Below are positions 25,376 to 34,358 of a DNA stretch of 57,338 nt, piece by piece. Position numbers and translations under genes: made by a program. How positions within the stretch are numbered: position 1 is the first letter of the stretch; every line of letters starts with the position of its first letter. A model generated the notes under the pieces. The model worked only from the letters and a program-made list of their open reading frames with translations, was not told where the DNA came from and made no database searches. The stretch is from Ignavibacteriota bacterium (lineage in GTDB: Bacteria > Bacteroidota > Ignavibacteria > Ignavibacteriales > Melioribacteraceae): contig JABFGH010000031.1 of assembly GCA_013112585.1 (NCBI GenBank), positions 1 through 57,338 of the forward strand, written 5' to 3'.

Positions 25376-28300
25376 TTAAAATCTATCCAATATTTGCTGT
25401 TCTTGAATTACAGAAAATTTAAGGATTTTAGTTTCACCAACGTCGGGCATCTCTATGTAAGCGATGTACAATCCGCTTGCAACAGGCAGCCCGCTTGTAT
25501 TAGCCAGATCCCACCTCTCAAATTGAGAAGTATTCTCCTTGTTGATTGTTTTAACATGAATTCCAGCTAAATTGAAGATTCTAATAGTCGCCTTTTCAGG
25601 TAGATGATTAAACGTTACGAATCTATTATACTTATTAATCTCTTCAGAATTTACTGCGTAATATGGATTTGGAAATACGTTTATTTTTTTAACATCTTCT
25701 GCGGCATCTTCTTTACTATATGAAGATTCTTGAGTTGTAAATTGAAATTTATCCAAACCAATTTGAATTGGATTTGCATAATTGACCTCAATTACATCAT
25801 CTTTAGTAAAGTCAGTCTGATATAACACCCAATTCCATGTCGCATTTTCAGCTACTGAAGTTGAAGTCTCATCCAGTACATCTGGCGCATAAGGCGTATT
25901 TACAGCCCAGAAGTATACCCTGTTACTTTCATTCCATGCATAAAAAGTGTCAACAGCAATATCACCTGCTCTATCCCACATTACAACATTGATCTGCTGG
26001 TTAGTAGTAGTATTCCATACCTCAAAAGGAATTGGCATTGCAAATCGTTGTTCAGTACCAAAATTAGGGTTCAAAGGATGATCTGCTAGAGAATAACCGC
26101 TTGCACCAAATATTGTTGCCATCGATCCACCGGAAGTTGTAACTACGACGTCTTTTCCATTTTCATTCTTAACTTCAGTTGTTCCTGTAAAGCGGAGTTC
26201 ATAATCCTGCTGCAGCATTTCAAGTGAAGTTGTGCCTCCGGCACCGCCATATAATGGAAGTGTTGTAGCTGCAGTTGCGTCTGCATAACCGAAAAGTGTA
26301 AAATCAACAAAGTTGTATTTTTCGGCGCCGCTGTTCCAGCTTAACGGATCTCCATTCAATTGTAGGTAGTTAACTGTTGTTGGTGCTTCAAAACTGCCAT
26401 CAACGGCAACTTGCATTCCTTCTGTTGCAGGAACAGCATCATCTCCGGCATTTCTACCAAGATTTTTAGCTGATCCCCCAGGACCATATACACCGGGAGC
26501 AATTAACCAAATGTTATTTGCCGGGTCTTCGGTATAAACATCAATACCTCCGAAAATTGATTGCTCAACCAATAAATCTTGACCGGTACTAGTATTTTTT
26601 AAGTTCCAATATTGATGAGTAGTTTCTACAGTTCCGATTGCGTTAACAGCAACGCTGCCGGAAACATCAACTTGAGCACCCTCGTAGCCATCATCTTTAA
26701 GTAAATAATTAATAGAGATGGGAGGACTGAAACCCTGAACAATTACCGTCCAATCTTCACCACCGTGAAAAATTCCATTCTGGGTAAATTCATCGTTGAT
26801 TAAGCCCATGTTAATTACCTGACCTTGAACATCAGGGGTAACTGTTCCGCCCCCAGCTTCAAAAGCAGGAGCATCTACTATGGTTACACCAGCAGGTATG
26901 GTTAGAATTACTCCATCAATCCATGCACCATTTGGTGATTCATTATTAAGATGGAAATTTAACTCAATTGTTCCGGATGCGACACCGTAAACTCCGGTTG
27001 CATCAATTGTAGAACCGGTTAAATCACCAACTTTATTTATACCTGTGGAAGCTCTTTGCCAAACTGCATTAGGATCACGGAAATATGATACTTCCGAAAA
27101 ATATACTTCGTATGAGTCACCGGTAAGAGCTATTGGATCAACAACTTTAAATGTTATCGTTGCATCTGCAAGACCTGAACCCTGTGTAGCTTCTTCAACA
27201 TCACCATAATCGGTAGGCACAGTTACGCCAGGATTCTCATCATTTGGTACAACAGTAAATACAGAAAGCGGATTCTCAAGATTATTTGGAACAGCCGTTA
27301 GAGAAGTATTAAAAGAGTAAGCTGTTACTGCAAAATAATAACGAATACCGTTTATTAGTGGCGTTCCACCATTAAACACATCATCCTTCACACTAATGAA
27401 TCTTTTGATTCCACTATCATTACCAAATTGAACAGGTTTCTTAATAACTGAGCCTGTCTGTGTGTCAAATACGTCATCAATAATTTTACCCGTTCCATCA
27501 TTAAGGTCATAAGTCGCAATACGTCTTGCCTGTGTAATATCTGCAGTTCTCGAAGGTAATTGATAAACATTATAACCCTGAAATTGATGCTGTTTAAAAT
27601 CAAATGTTTCCGTTTTAGTTACAGCGTCCATATTTTTAGACCAATCCAGAATAATCTCTCCATCAGCTTCAATAACTGTTACTTCAGGAGCAGGAGGAGG
27701 TATTGGAAGATCAAAGAAGTTATCATAGGCAACCTGCGCTGCTTTATCATAAAACTTTAACAAACCAATTGCAGAAAGTCTGTCAACACCAGGAATAGCA
27801 CCGGCTGCAATCTGTGCAACAACAACTTCTTGAGTATCACCAACTGCCATTGTAAATGGACCTGAAGCTTGACCGATCCTTCTATCACCGGCAGGCAGCA
27901 CCTGTCCATCATACCACCCCGTCTTTGCAACAGGATCACCAGACAGTACATATTTAGTTGGTATACCAGTGTTGGGGTCTACAAAAGGATTACCGGTTTT
28001 ACCGACTCTACCCTGAAAAAAGTTATAGAATTGAGTTGAACCTTCAGGATCGCCCTGTGTTGGATCATCAACTGATGCATCACCTCGAGCAAAATAGTAA
28101 AATGCAGTCATTGGAAGATTAACCTTTCCGTAAACCGAATCCCCTTCGAAAATTGCAAATTCGGTTGGATCACCATCATCAACACCGTTTCTATTTAAGT
28201 CTTGACCGATAACTGCGTCAACCGCAGGTCCTTGAAAAAAGTCAAAACCAACCGCGGGTGGGGGCAATGGACTATAGGTAGCGTCCGTTGCATTTCCATT

Positions 28301-29185
28301 ATAACAATACCCTAAACTCAATAAAGTATCGCAGCCAGCAAAGTCGTCACTTGAATTACCAAGGTCAACATCAGACCACATTGAAACGATCATATCTTTA
28401 AATTCATTTTCTGATTTGTTAATAATCTTATATCCCCTAAAATACATGTTTCCAAGGGCACCAGTTTGAGCATAAGCCCAATATGTAGCTTGCATTTCGA
28501 TACCAAGTGGCTGTGCACCATAAAGGAATGTTGTAATAGTTGGATCAAGATCATTTGCTACAAACCATACAGTTTGATCTGCACCCGGAACACCGGGTAT
28601 ATCCACTGTCGGGTTATATGTACCATCATTATCCACATCGTCATAAGGGGCTCCGTCCGTCGCCGGCCACTCAGTCCAATCTAATTCATATTGATCTCTT
28701 ATTGAGGTAACTGAACTTCCCTCATCAATTGCATCATTTGCTAAATCTACAAATGGTCCGCCGGGAAATACATCAGGCCGAACTCTATAGATTCTGTTTT
28801 TAGGTAAATTAGGATCTTCGGGAGAACCATCGGGTAAAATTTTACCCGGCTGAATACCATGTCGATATGCAGAACCGCCTACTCGAACCTGCGGGTCATC
28901 ACCAATAAAAGCTCCCCATAAAAATCCTGATTCAAATACTGCAGCTTTACCGCTACCCTTAGGAAATATAAATCCTGAGTTGCCGTCAGCCTTAAGGTCA
29001 GAATCACCATCGTTGACCATTTGTGTTGAGATATTATTAATATTTAAAAAGGTACGGGAGGGTGAGCCGTTTACCTTATTAAAATTACTATTCCCATCCT
29101 TAACTTTTTCTTCGGCGCTTACCGTTGCGGTAAGTGAAATACCGAGGATAATAAGGAAAAAGAAATTAATTATTTTTGAATTCAT
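25376..29185 (-). CDS. Large secreted T9SS cargo protein of unknown function
   Basis: This 1269-residue protein has a signal peptide (about 1-24, ending SAEE) and a C-terminal sorting region (from about 1180, with VFPNPYYAVNSEE in place of YPNPFNP, and SGLYIAYIEM near the end). The middle is beta-rich with acidic Ca-binding-like stretches (DLDPTITTF, DLNRNGVDDGDP) and a FnIII-like segment at about 490-640. I cannot assign an activity. Such proteins occur beside TonB receptors and PorV in Ignavibacteria and are exported to the surface. Gene spacing of 33 bp to porV and 46 bp from the receptor gene indicates one transcript. GGAG lies upstream of ATG 29185. Confidence 0.8.
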   Translation of the reverse strand: MNSKIINFFFLIILGISLTATVSAEEKVKDGNSNFNKVNGSPSRTFLNINNISTQMVNDGDSDLKADGNSGFIFPKGSGKAAVFESGFLWGAFIGDDPQVRVGGSAYRHGIQPGKILPDGSPEDPNLPKNRIYRVRPDVFPGGPFVDLANDAIDEGSSVTSIRDQYELDWTEWPATDGAPYDDVDNDGTYNPTVDIPGVPGADQTVWFVANDLDPTITTFLYGAQPLGIEMQATYWAYAQTGALGNMYFRGYKIINKSENEFKDMIVSMWSDVDLGNSSDDFAGCDTLLSLGYCYNGNATDATYSPLPPPAVGFDFFQGPAVDAVIGQDLNRNGVDDGDPTEFAIFEGDSVYGKVNLPMTAFYYFARGDASVDDPTQGDPEGSTQFYNFFQGRVGKTGNPFVDPNTGIPTKYVLSGDPVAKTGWYDGQVLPAGDRRIGQASGPFTMAVGDTQEVVVAQIAAGAIPGVDRLSAIGLLKFYDKAAQVAYDNFFDLPIPPPAPEVTVIEADGEIILDWSKNMDAVTKTETFDFKQHQFQGYNVYQLPSRTADITQARRIATYDLNDGTGKIIDDVFDTQTGSVIKKPVQFGNDSGIKRFISVKDDVFNGGTPLINGIRYYFAVTAYSFNTSLTAVPNNLENPLSVFTVVPNDENPGVTVPTDYGDVEEATQGSGLADATITFKVVDPIALTGDSYEVYFSEVSYFRDPNAVWQRASTGINKVGDLTGSTIDATGVYGVASGTIELNFHLNNESPNGAWIDGVILTIPAGVTIVDAPAFEAGGGTVTPDVQGQVINMGLINDEFTQNGIFHGGEDWTVIVQGFSPPISINYLLKDDGYEGAQVDVSGSVAVNAIGTVETTHQYWNLKNTSTGQDLLVEQSIFGGIDVYTEDPANNIWLIAPGVYGPGGSAKNLGRNAGDDAVPATEGMQVAVDGSFEAPTTVNYLQLNGDPLSWNSGAEKYNFVDFTLFGYADATAATTLPLYGGAGGTTSLEMLQQDYELRFTGTTEVKNENGKDVVVTTSGGSMATIFGASGYSLADHPLNPNFGTEQRFAMPIPFEVWNTTTNQQINVVMWDRAGDIAVDTFYAWNESNRVYFWAVNTPYAPDVLDETSTSVAENATWNWVLYQTDFTKDDVIEVNYANPIQIGLDKFQFTTQESSYSKEDAAEDVKKINVFPNPYYAVNSEEINKYNRFVTFNHLPEKATIRIFNLAGIHVKTINKENTSQFERWDLANTSGLPVASGLYIAYIEMPDVGETKILKFSVIQEQQILDRF

Positions 29186-29231
29186 ATATTGTTAAACTCC
29201 TATTCTATTTGAAATCGTCAGATTAAAAAAA

Positions 29232-32200
29232 TTAGTATTCTAATCTTATACCAAGTCTAATTTGTCTTGGAGGTCCATAGAAAAATGGTCTTGTTGTATA
29301 TGGAGCGCCAGTTACAGCGTTCTGATATTGTTCATAATAGTCAATATTCACAGCTTGATAAACTTGTTCATATACAGGTCCGTAAGTTTCAATTAATTGA
29401 CCGCCGAGAGCAGGGTCACTTAAGTAACCGTCATCACGAGTTGAACCTGTTCTTAGGAATACATTCTGGATGTTTTCTGCATCAAATAGATTTATTACAT
29501 AAACATAAATGTTTAGATCAATTACATCTGCGATGTTGAAAGTTTTGTCTACCCTTAAATCAATTTGAAAAGTTGAAGGGGTAGATGATGAATTTAGAGG
29601 CTCGGTTGGTTGTCTGTCCCTCGCATCACCTTCCAAGTTAGCACCGCCAATACCGGTTGTATATGGGTGACCACTTGTAAAGTTAACAAGAGCAGAAACA
29701 CCGAATCTTTCCAAAACACTAGGACCATCATTAATACCAAAACGGTAATCCAAATTAACGCTGCCAGCAATATCATTGTTGTATTCTAATGGTGCAACAT
29801 ACTGTGGTTTAAATACTGTTAAACCATCAACAGGAGCTCCGACAATACCTCTGGCTGAGTTTGGGAATGAACCTGTTCCTCGAGCATCCTGGAATGTAAT
29901 ATTCGCATTAGCTTGAAAACGGGAAACTCTTCTCATATTAAATGATAACTCAACACCTTTGGTTGTTGCAAAGTCGCCATTGATAAGTGTGTTATAATCT
30001 GAATAAGTAGAGTTAGCATCAACTTTAACTTTGTCAAATACTATTTGATCCTGGATATCTTTGTAATACCCGGTTATATCAAAGGAAGCAAAATCACCTA
30101 TTTGAGTTGTAAAACCAATTTCATACTGTGTAGTTCTTGTGGGACGAATGTTAAATCCAACAGGGGCGGTAATTTCAAATCCGCCTTTTAAGTTTGCACC
30201 AGTTGCATAAATCCCTTGGTAAGCATCTCTAAGTCTACTCTGCTGAACAAATTTACCATACTGAGCATGGAAAACAGTTTCATCGGTAACAGCAAAAGAG
30301 ATACCAAGACGCGGGCTTATTGCACTGAATGTAGGGACATCAATTAGTCCACTTTCCAAAATTTCACCACTTGATTTAACTATGGTTAATTCAGGTTTAG
30401 TGGCATCAAGTAGTTGCTGATTATCAATATCTATATAATCATATCTTAATCCTGCATTAACAATAAGGTCATTCCACTCTATTTTATCCTGAATGTAGAA
30501 GGCGCCAAAAACCGGTTTATGCGGAGCAATTGTTCCTGCTTTGTAATCGGTTGCACCATCATATTTGTTGCCATAAAGATCATAACCGTAGTTGTTAACA
30601 CCACGCCCGATGATAACTAATTCATCGCTAAGCTTTAAATTATCACCATCCGGCAATTGATCATTATTATACCTCAGCTGCGGTAATGCCATAAGTCCTT
30701 CATTTCCCCAGCTATAGTTGCTTATTTCAAATAACTGTAACTCTCCACCAACTTTTAGCGAGTGGAAATCACCTAATTCAGCAGATAATGCTGCGTTTAT
30801 ATTCCAACGATCTCTGTTATTAATTCCATACCCAGACATAACATCACCGGGAGCATTAAAAGAGAAATCGAAGAGTGTAAGTCGTTGCGGTCTTTGAAAT
30901 CTACCAAAATTATCGTTTGGTCCACGCTGCCATACTACACCTGCAGCAGCATTTGCAATACTATCACCGTAATTAAAGAAGTCATCTTTCATGATAGGAT
31001 CAAATGTTTCTGACTGTGAGAATGAAAAGCCTGCACTAACTTCAGCAAAAACTGTTGGGCTTGCAATCCAGGTTAATTTACCACTGAATGCACCGTCATA
31101 TCTTTCATTTTCTGAAACACGACCTGTATTCAGCAAGTTAGAAATGGTACCCGCAACTCTTGAACTACTAAAGTTATTAAACTGATCTGTTCTTGTCCAT
31201 GTACCAACAAGTCGTAAAATGATCGGATTAAAATCAAAAGTTAAAGTTCCGGTGGTATTAATAACATCTTCTGAATTTCCTTGAACAGCACCGGGAGCGT
31301 ATGTTAAGTCAACAACATCACCAGTTGTTGGATCAGTAACTTCGCCAATATTAATCCCTGGATATGGCTGAGGGTCTTCATCAGCAGCATATCTATAATT
31401 TAATAGTCCAAAAAATTTAATTTGATCTCCAAAGACTGGTCCGCTTAAACTTGCAACGGTTTCACTATACCCATACCAGTAAGCTCCCAAAGTTTTTTCA
31501 CCATTAAATCTATCACTTCTGCTCTTAAATCCAATATTATCTGTAATGTATTCAAAGGCAGCTTTCCATGAGGAACTACCAGATTTAATTTGAGTTTGAA
31601 TAATACCGGCGTTAGCCCCGCCAAACTCGGCAGAATAGCCTCCGGATTGAACTTTGATTTCTTCAATTGCATCTTGTACAATATTGACTGATCTTCCGCC
31701 AACAACTGGATCAGTTATTGAAGCTCCTTCAAGATAATAGCCTACTTCATCTTGACGTCCGCCTCTAATAAAAATTGTATTGTCCTGTAAAGTTACACCA
31801 GGTGTTAAAGATAAAATTGCATTAACGCCTCTCACCGGTAAAGCTTCAATATCTTCACCAGTTGTAATTCTATTGGCATTAGTTGCACTTTTATTAACTA
31901 GGGGTCTATCGGCAACCACTGATATTTCTTCAACTGTAAATCCTTCACCTACTAGTTGAAAATCTAATGATGTTGTTAAACCAGTAAAAGCTCTAACATT
32001 AGTTATAGTTTTCGATTGGTAGCCGACATAGGAAGCTCGAACTTCATAAACACCGGCTTCCAAATTGGTAATTGTATAACTACCATTAACATCAGTTGCC
32101 GCACCAAATGATGTCCCAATAATAAGAACGTTTGCACCAATTAGCGGCTCACCCGTAGCCTGGTCTGATATTACACCTTTAATTTTACCTGTTTGAGCAA

Positions 32201-32255
32201 GTAAAAATGATGGTAATAACAGAATAAACGTAAGGATGGTTAATTTTCGGATCAT
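29232..32255 (-). CDS. TonB-dependent receptor with carboxypeptidase-regulatory-like N-domain
   Basis: This 1007-residue outer-membrane protein has a signal peptide (1-20), a carboxypeptidase regulatory-like beta domain (about 24-105: GKIKGVISDQATGEPLIGAN), a plausible TonB-box region (EEISVVADRP, about 109), a plug domain (about 120-225, with TPGVTLQDNTIFIRGGRQ) and a 22-strand barrel ending ...QIRLGIRLEY. It should import a bulky nutrient or help surface assembly, energised by TonB. TAGGAGAG lies 6 bp before ATG 32255. It is the first gene of the three-gene unit with the 1269-residue cargo and PorV. The ligand is not identifiable. Confidence 0.9.
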   Translation of the reverse strand: MIRKLTILTFILLLPSFLLAQTGKIKGVISDQATGEPLIGANVLIIGTSFGAATDVNGSYTITNLEAGVYEVRASYVGYQSKTITNVRAFTGLTTSLDFQLVGEGFTVEEISVVADRPLVNKSATNANRITTGEDIEALPVRGVNAILSLTPGVTLQDNTIFIRGGRQDEVGYYLEGASITDPVVGGRSVNIVQDAIEEIKVQSGGYSAEFGGANAGIIQTQIKSGSSSWKAAFEYITDNIGFKSRSDRFNGEKTLGAYWYGYSETVASLSGPVFGDQIKFFGLLNYRYAADEDPQPYPGINIGEVTDPTTGDVVDLTYAPGAVQGNSEDVINTTGTLTFDFNPIILRLVGTWTRTDQFNNFSSSRVAGTISNLLNTGRVSENERYDGAFSGKLTWIASPTVFAEVSAGFSFSQSETFDPIMKDDFFNYGDSIANAAAGVVWQRGPNDNFGRFQRPQRLTLFDFSFNAPGDVMSGYGINNRDRWNINAALSAELGDFHSLKVGGELQLFEISNYSWGNEGLMALPQLRYNNDQLPDGDNLKLSDELVIIGRGVNNYGYDLYGNKYDGATDYKAGTIAPHKPVFGAFYIQDKIEWNDLIVNAGLRYDYIDIDNQQLLDATKPELTIVKSSGEILESGLIDVPTFSAISPRLGISFAVTDETVFHAQYGKFVQQSRLRDAYQGIYATGANLKGGFEITAPVGFNIRPTRTTQYEIGFTTQIGDFASFDITGYYKDIQDQIVFDKVKVDANSTYSDYNTLINGDFATTKGVELSFNMRRVSRFQANANITFQDARGTGSFPNSARGIVGAPVDGLTVFKPQYVAPLEYNNDIAGSVNLDYRFGINDGPSVLERFGVSALVNFTSGHPYTTGIGGANLEGDARDRQPTEPLNSSSTPSTFQIDLRVDKTFNIADVIDLNIYVYVINLFDAENIQNVFLRTGSTRDDGYLSDPALGGQLIETYGPVYEQVYQAVNIDYYEQYQNAVTGAPYTTRPFFYGPPRQIRLGIRLEY

Positions 32256-32915
32256 ATTTCTCTCCTACTTTGATTGATTGAATATTCAAATGAACCGTGA
32301 TTTGAATCCACATGAATTGTGGATTTTATAAATATTGTAAATACTTTTTTGAACTCGAACCTCCTTAATTAGTTTTTGTTTATTTTTTTTATCAAAAATA
32401 TTTATGAAACTTTTTTCCGATTTATTTGTTTACGGTTATAGAAAAATAGGGGTAGTATTTGTGGTAATGCTTTTTGCATTTATTTAAAACTGATATAAAA
32501 TCAATAAGTGTTTGCGATAAAAAATAGACTTACTAACAAACAATTAAATCCCCCAATTCTTTTTCAGTTTATCAATTATTAAACTAAGAATATTAATAAG
32601 TTTTTGCAATATTCTTAAAAACTATATTATTAAATGATTCAAATTGTTTTAACTATTAACCAAACAAAACTTATACTAATCTAAATAATAAAACAATGCA
32701 CTCAACAATCAGTTAATAATAATTACACAGTAACGAAATAAATATAATAGCTGATATCTTTTAATCAAACTATAAAAATTAATATATATAGTTACATTAT
32801 GAAATGCAATCCACACAATGAAGACTTTTTAAGATCAATTTACTGTCAAATCTTATAAATTATTTGCAATTCATTTTTTACAAAAAATATTAGTTCTTGT
32901 ATAACATTTGTCGAT
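32256..32915. other. 660-bp gene-free region upstream of the TonB-receptor operon
   Basis: AT-rich, no convincing gene on either strand. It contains a perfect dyad ATCCACA-5-TGTGGAT at 32306-32324 (in the receptor leader), an isolated exact AAGGAGG on the minus strand at 32360-32366 with no start codon at a useful distance, and TATTTTTG on the minus strand at 32393-32400, a match to the -7 consensus without a visible -33 partner. Confidence 0.5.
32306..32324. promoter_or_regulatory. Dyad in the leader of the TonB-receptor operon
   Basis: ATCCACA, five bases, TGTGGAT; perfect 7-bp arms. It lies about 50-70 bp before the receptor start codon and could be an operator or an RNA hairpin. Confidence 0.4.
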
Positions 32916-34334
32916 TTAATCATATTTCACATCTAAGTGATAATCCCATTTATCAAAGTATAGATTGCCTCCCCGCCATTCCACCTCTCCCCTCTGGAAA
33001 TCAACAGTTTCACTTCTGGGGAAAATTTTGGATGGGAACAATGGCTTAGAAAACCCATCATTTACAATCCAACGGTAAGCATCAATACCGCCTAGATAAA
33101 AATATTTAACTTTATCGTTATCAGATTCAGTTAGTCCAAAGTCGGGGTCGACAGGGACCCAGCCAACACCTTCAAAATAAATCTCTGTCCAGTCATGCAA
33201 ATTTAATCTTGTGGGATAAAGCATCCACCCGCTCTGCCATTTAGCCGGTATTCCGTTGTATCGGCAAAGGGTAATAAATGTAAGTGCTTTAATACCGCAG
33301 TCTCCGTATCCATTTGTTAAACAGTAATCTGATATACTGCTGATTGTGGAATACTCACGTGCACCAGCCCAAGGAACATTCTTACTGATCCATTCAAAAA
33401 TAATTTTTGCTTTTTTGTAAGGATTAGTTTCATCGCCAATTATTTTTTTGGATAGGTTTTTAACTTTTTCCGTAAATGCGATATGCGGAAGTCTTTCTGC
33501 AGTATAGTTTTTATAAATTTTTCCGGCTTTATCGTACTGACCAATTTTCGATGGATGAAGTTCAGCAATCTCGTTATAATTTTTTATCGATACTTCAAAA
33601 TTGAAAATAGTAGGTTCACCTTTTTTACTTTCCTTTTCCATATAAATAGTTCGCTGCAAATTATTATTATCCGCAATTATATATTCATCAACATTTGCTG
33701 AGATAAATTTAATATCAGTCTGCCTCGAATGTCCTTCGCGGGGAAAAGGCAGCCAGCATCTAATGATCTCACCCTCAGGCACCGCATCTTTATTAACTGT
33801 AACCTTGTAGTTGAGATTCATTTTAACAGGCTTCACCAAATTTTTTTTACCCGCACCGGCAGTTTCAACAACATCCGGAATGTGTTTAAACAAAAATGCT
33901 GTAGGCTCCCCAATTTCTTTTCCGTCAATTTCATTTTTTTTATTTCGTGCTTCTGTGTTTACTCTAAATAAATTAGCATGACTACGATTAAAATATCTTA
34001 CATCACCATCAATAACTTTATATTCTAATGTGCCGTCATCACGCCAAAGTTTAAGTTCTTTATCACCTGCATTTGGGTAATATCGTTTGATATACTTAAG
34101 TACATCTTTTTCAGTTATTTTAAAATCTTTTGAAATTCTTTCCATTCGCTCAATCTGAAATCTTAAATCATAAATCTCAATTTCGGATAACTCTTCACTA
34201 TTTAGTTTGTCTGCAATTATTTTTTTTGCTTCTGAAAAATTCCCCTCATTAATTTTTTTGTTAATTTCAGGGTAGCTGGTTTGTGCCATCGTAATAGTTC
34301 CAAAAATTAAAATTGAAAGAAAAATAAATTTCAT
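32916..34334 (-). CDS. Secreted transglutaminase-like (papain-fold) protein
   Basis: This 472-residue protein has a signal peptide (1-17, ending TMAQ) and a transglutaminase-core domain in its second half. The probable triad is Cys346 (GYGDCGIKA), His380 (RLNLHDWTEIYF) and Asp396 (WVPVDPDFG). The N-terminal 250 residues are mixed helix and beta with no family I recognise; a conserved-looking WLPFPREG occurs at 194-201. Bacterial members are mostly peptidases or amidases rather than cross-linking enzymes. AGAGG precedes ATG 34334. It lies 24 bp after the GH18 gene on the same strand, so the two may be co-transcribed. Confidence 0.83.
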   Translation of the reverse strand: MKFIFLSILIFGTITMAQTSYPEINKKINEGNFSEAKKIIADKLNSEELSEIEIYDLRFQIERMERISKDFKITEKDVLKYIKRYYPNAGDKELKLWRDDGTLEYKVIDGDVRYFNRSHANLFRVNTEARNKKNEIDGKEIGEPTAFLFKHIPDVVETAGAGKKNLVKPVKMNLNYKVTVNKDAVPEGEIIRCWLPFPREGHSRQTDIKFISANVDEYIIADNNNLQRTIYMEKESKKGEPTIFNFEVSIKNYNEIAELHPSKIGQYDKAGKIYKNYTAERLPHIAFTEKVKNLSKKIIGDETNPYKKAKIIFEWISKNVPWAGAREYSTISSISDYCLTNGYGDCGIKALTFITLCRYNGIPAKWQSGWMLYPTRLNLHDWTEIYFEGVGWVPVDPDFGLTESDNDKVKYFYLGGIDAYRWIVNDGFSKPLFPSKIFPRSETVDFQRGEVEWRGGNLYFDKWDYHLDVKYD

Positions 34335-34358
34335 TATAACCTCTTTTTCAAACGAAAA

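Noticed and set aside
31445-31705. 86-codon frame inside the receptor gene
   Set aside because: Alternative frame on the same strand within the plug/barrel coding region.
32171-32313. 46-codon minus-strand frame overlapping the TonB-receptor start
   Set aside because: No ribosome site at a proper distance, out of frame with the receptor, and no similarity; the AAGGAGG at 32360 is too far upstream.
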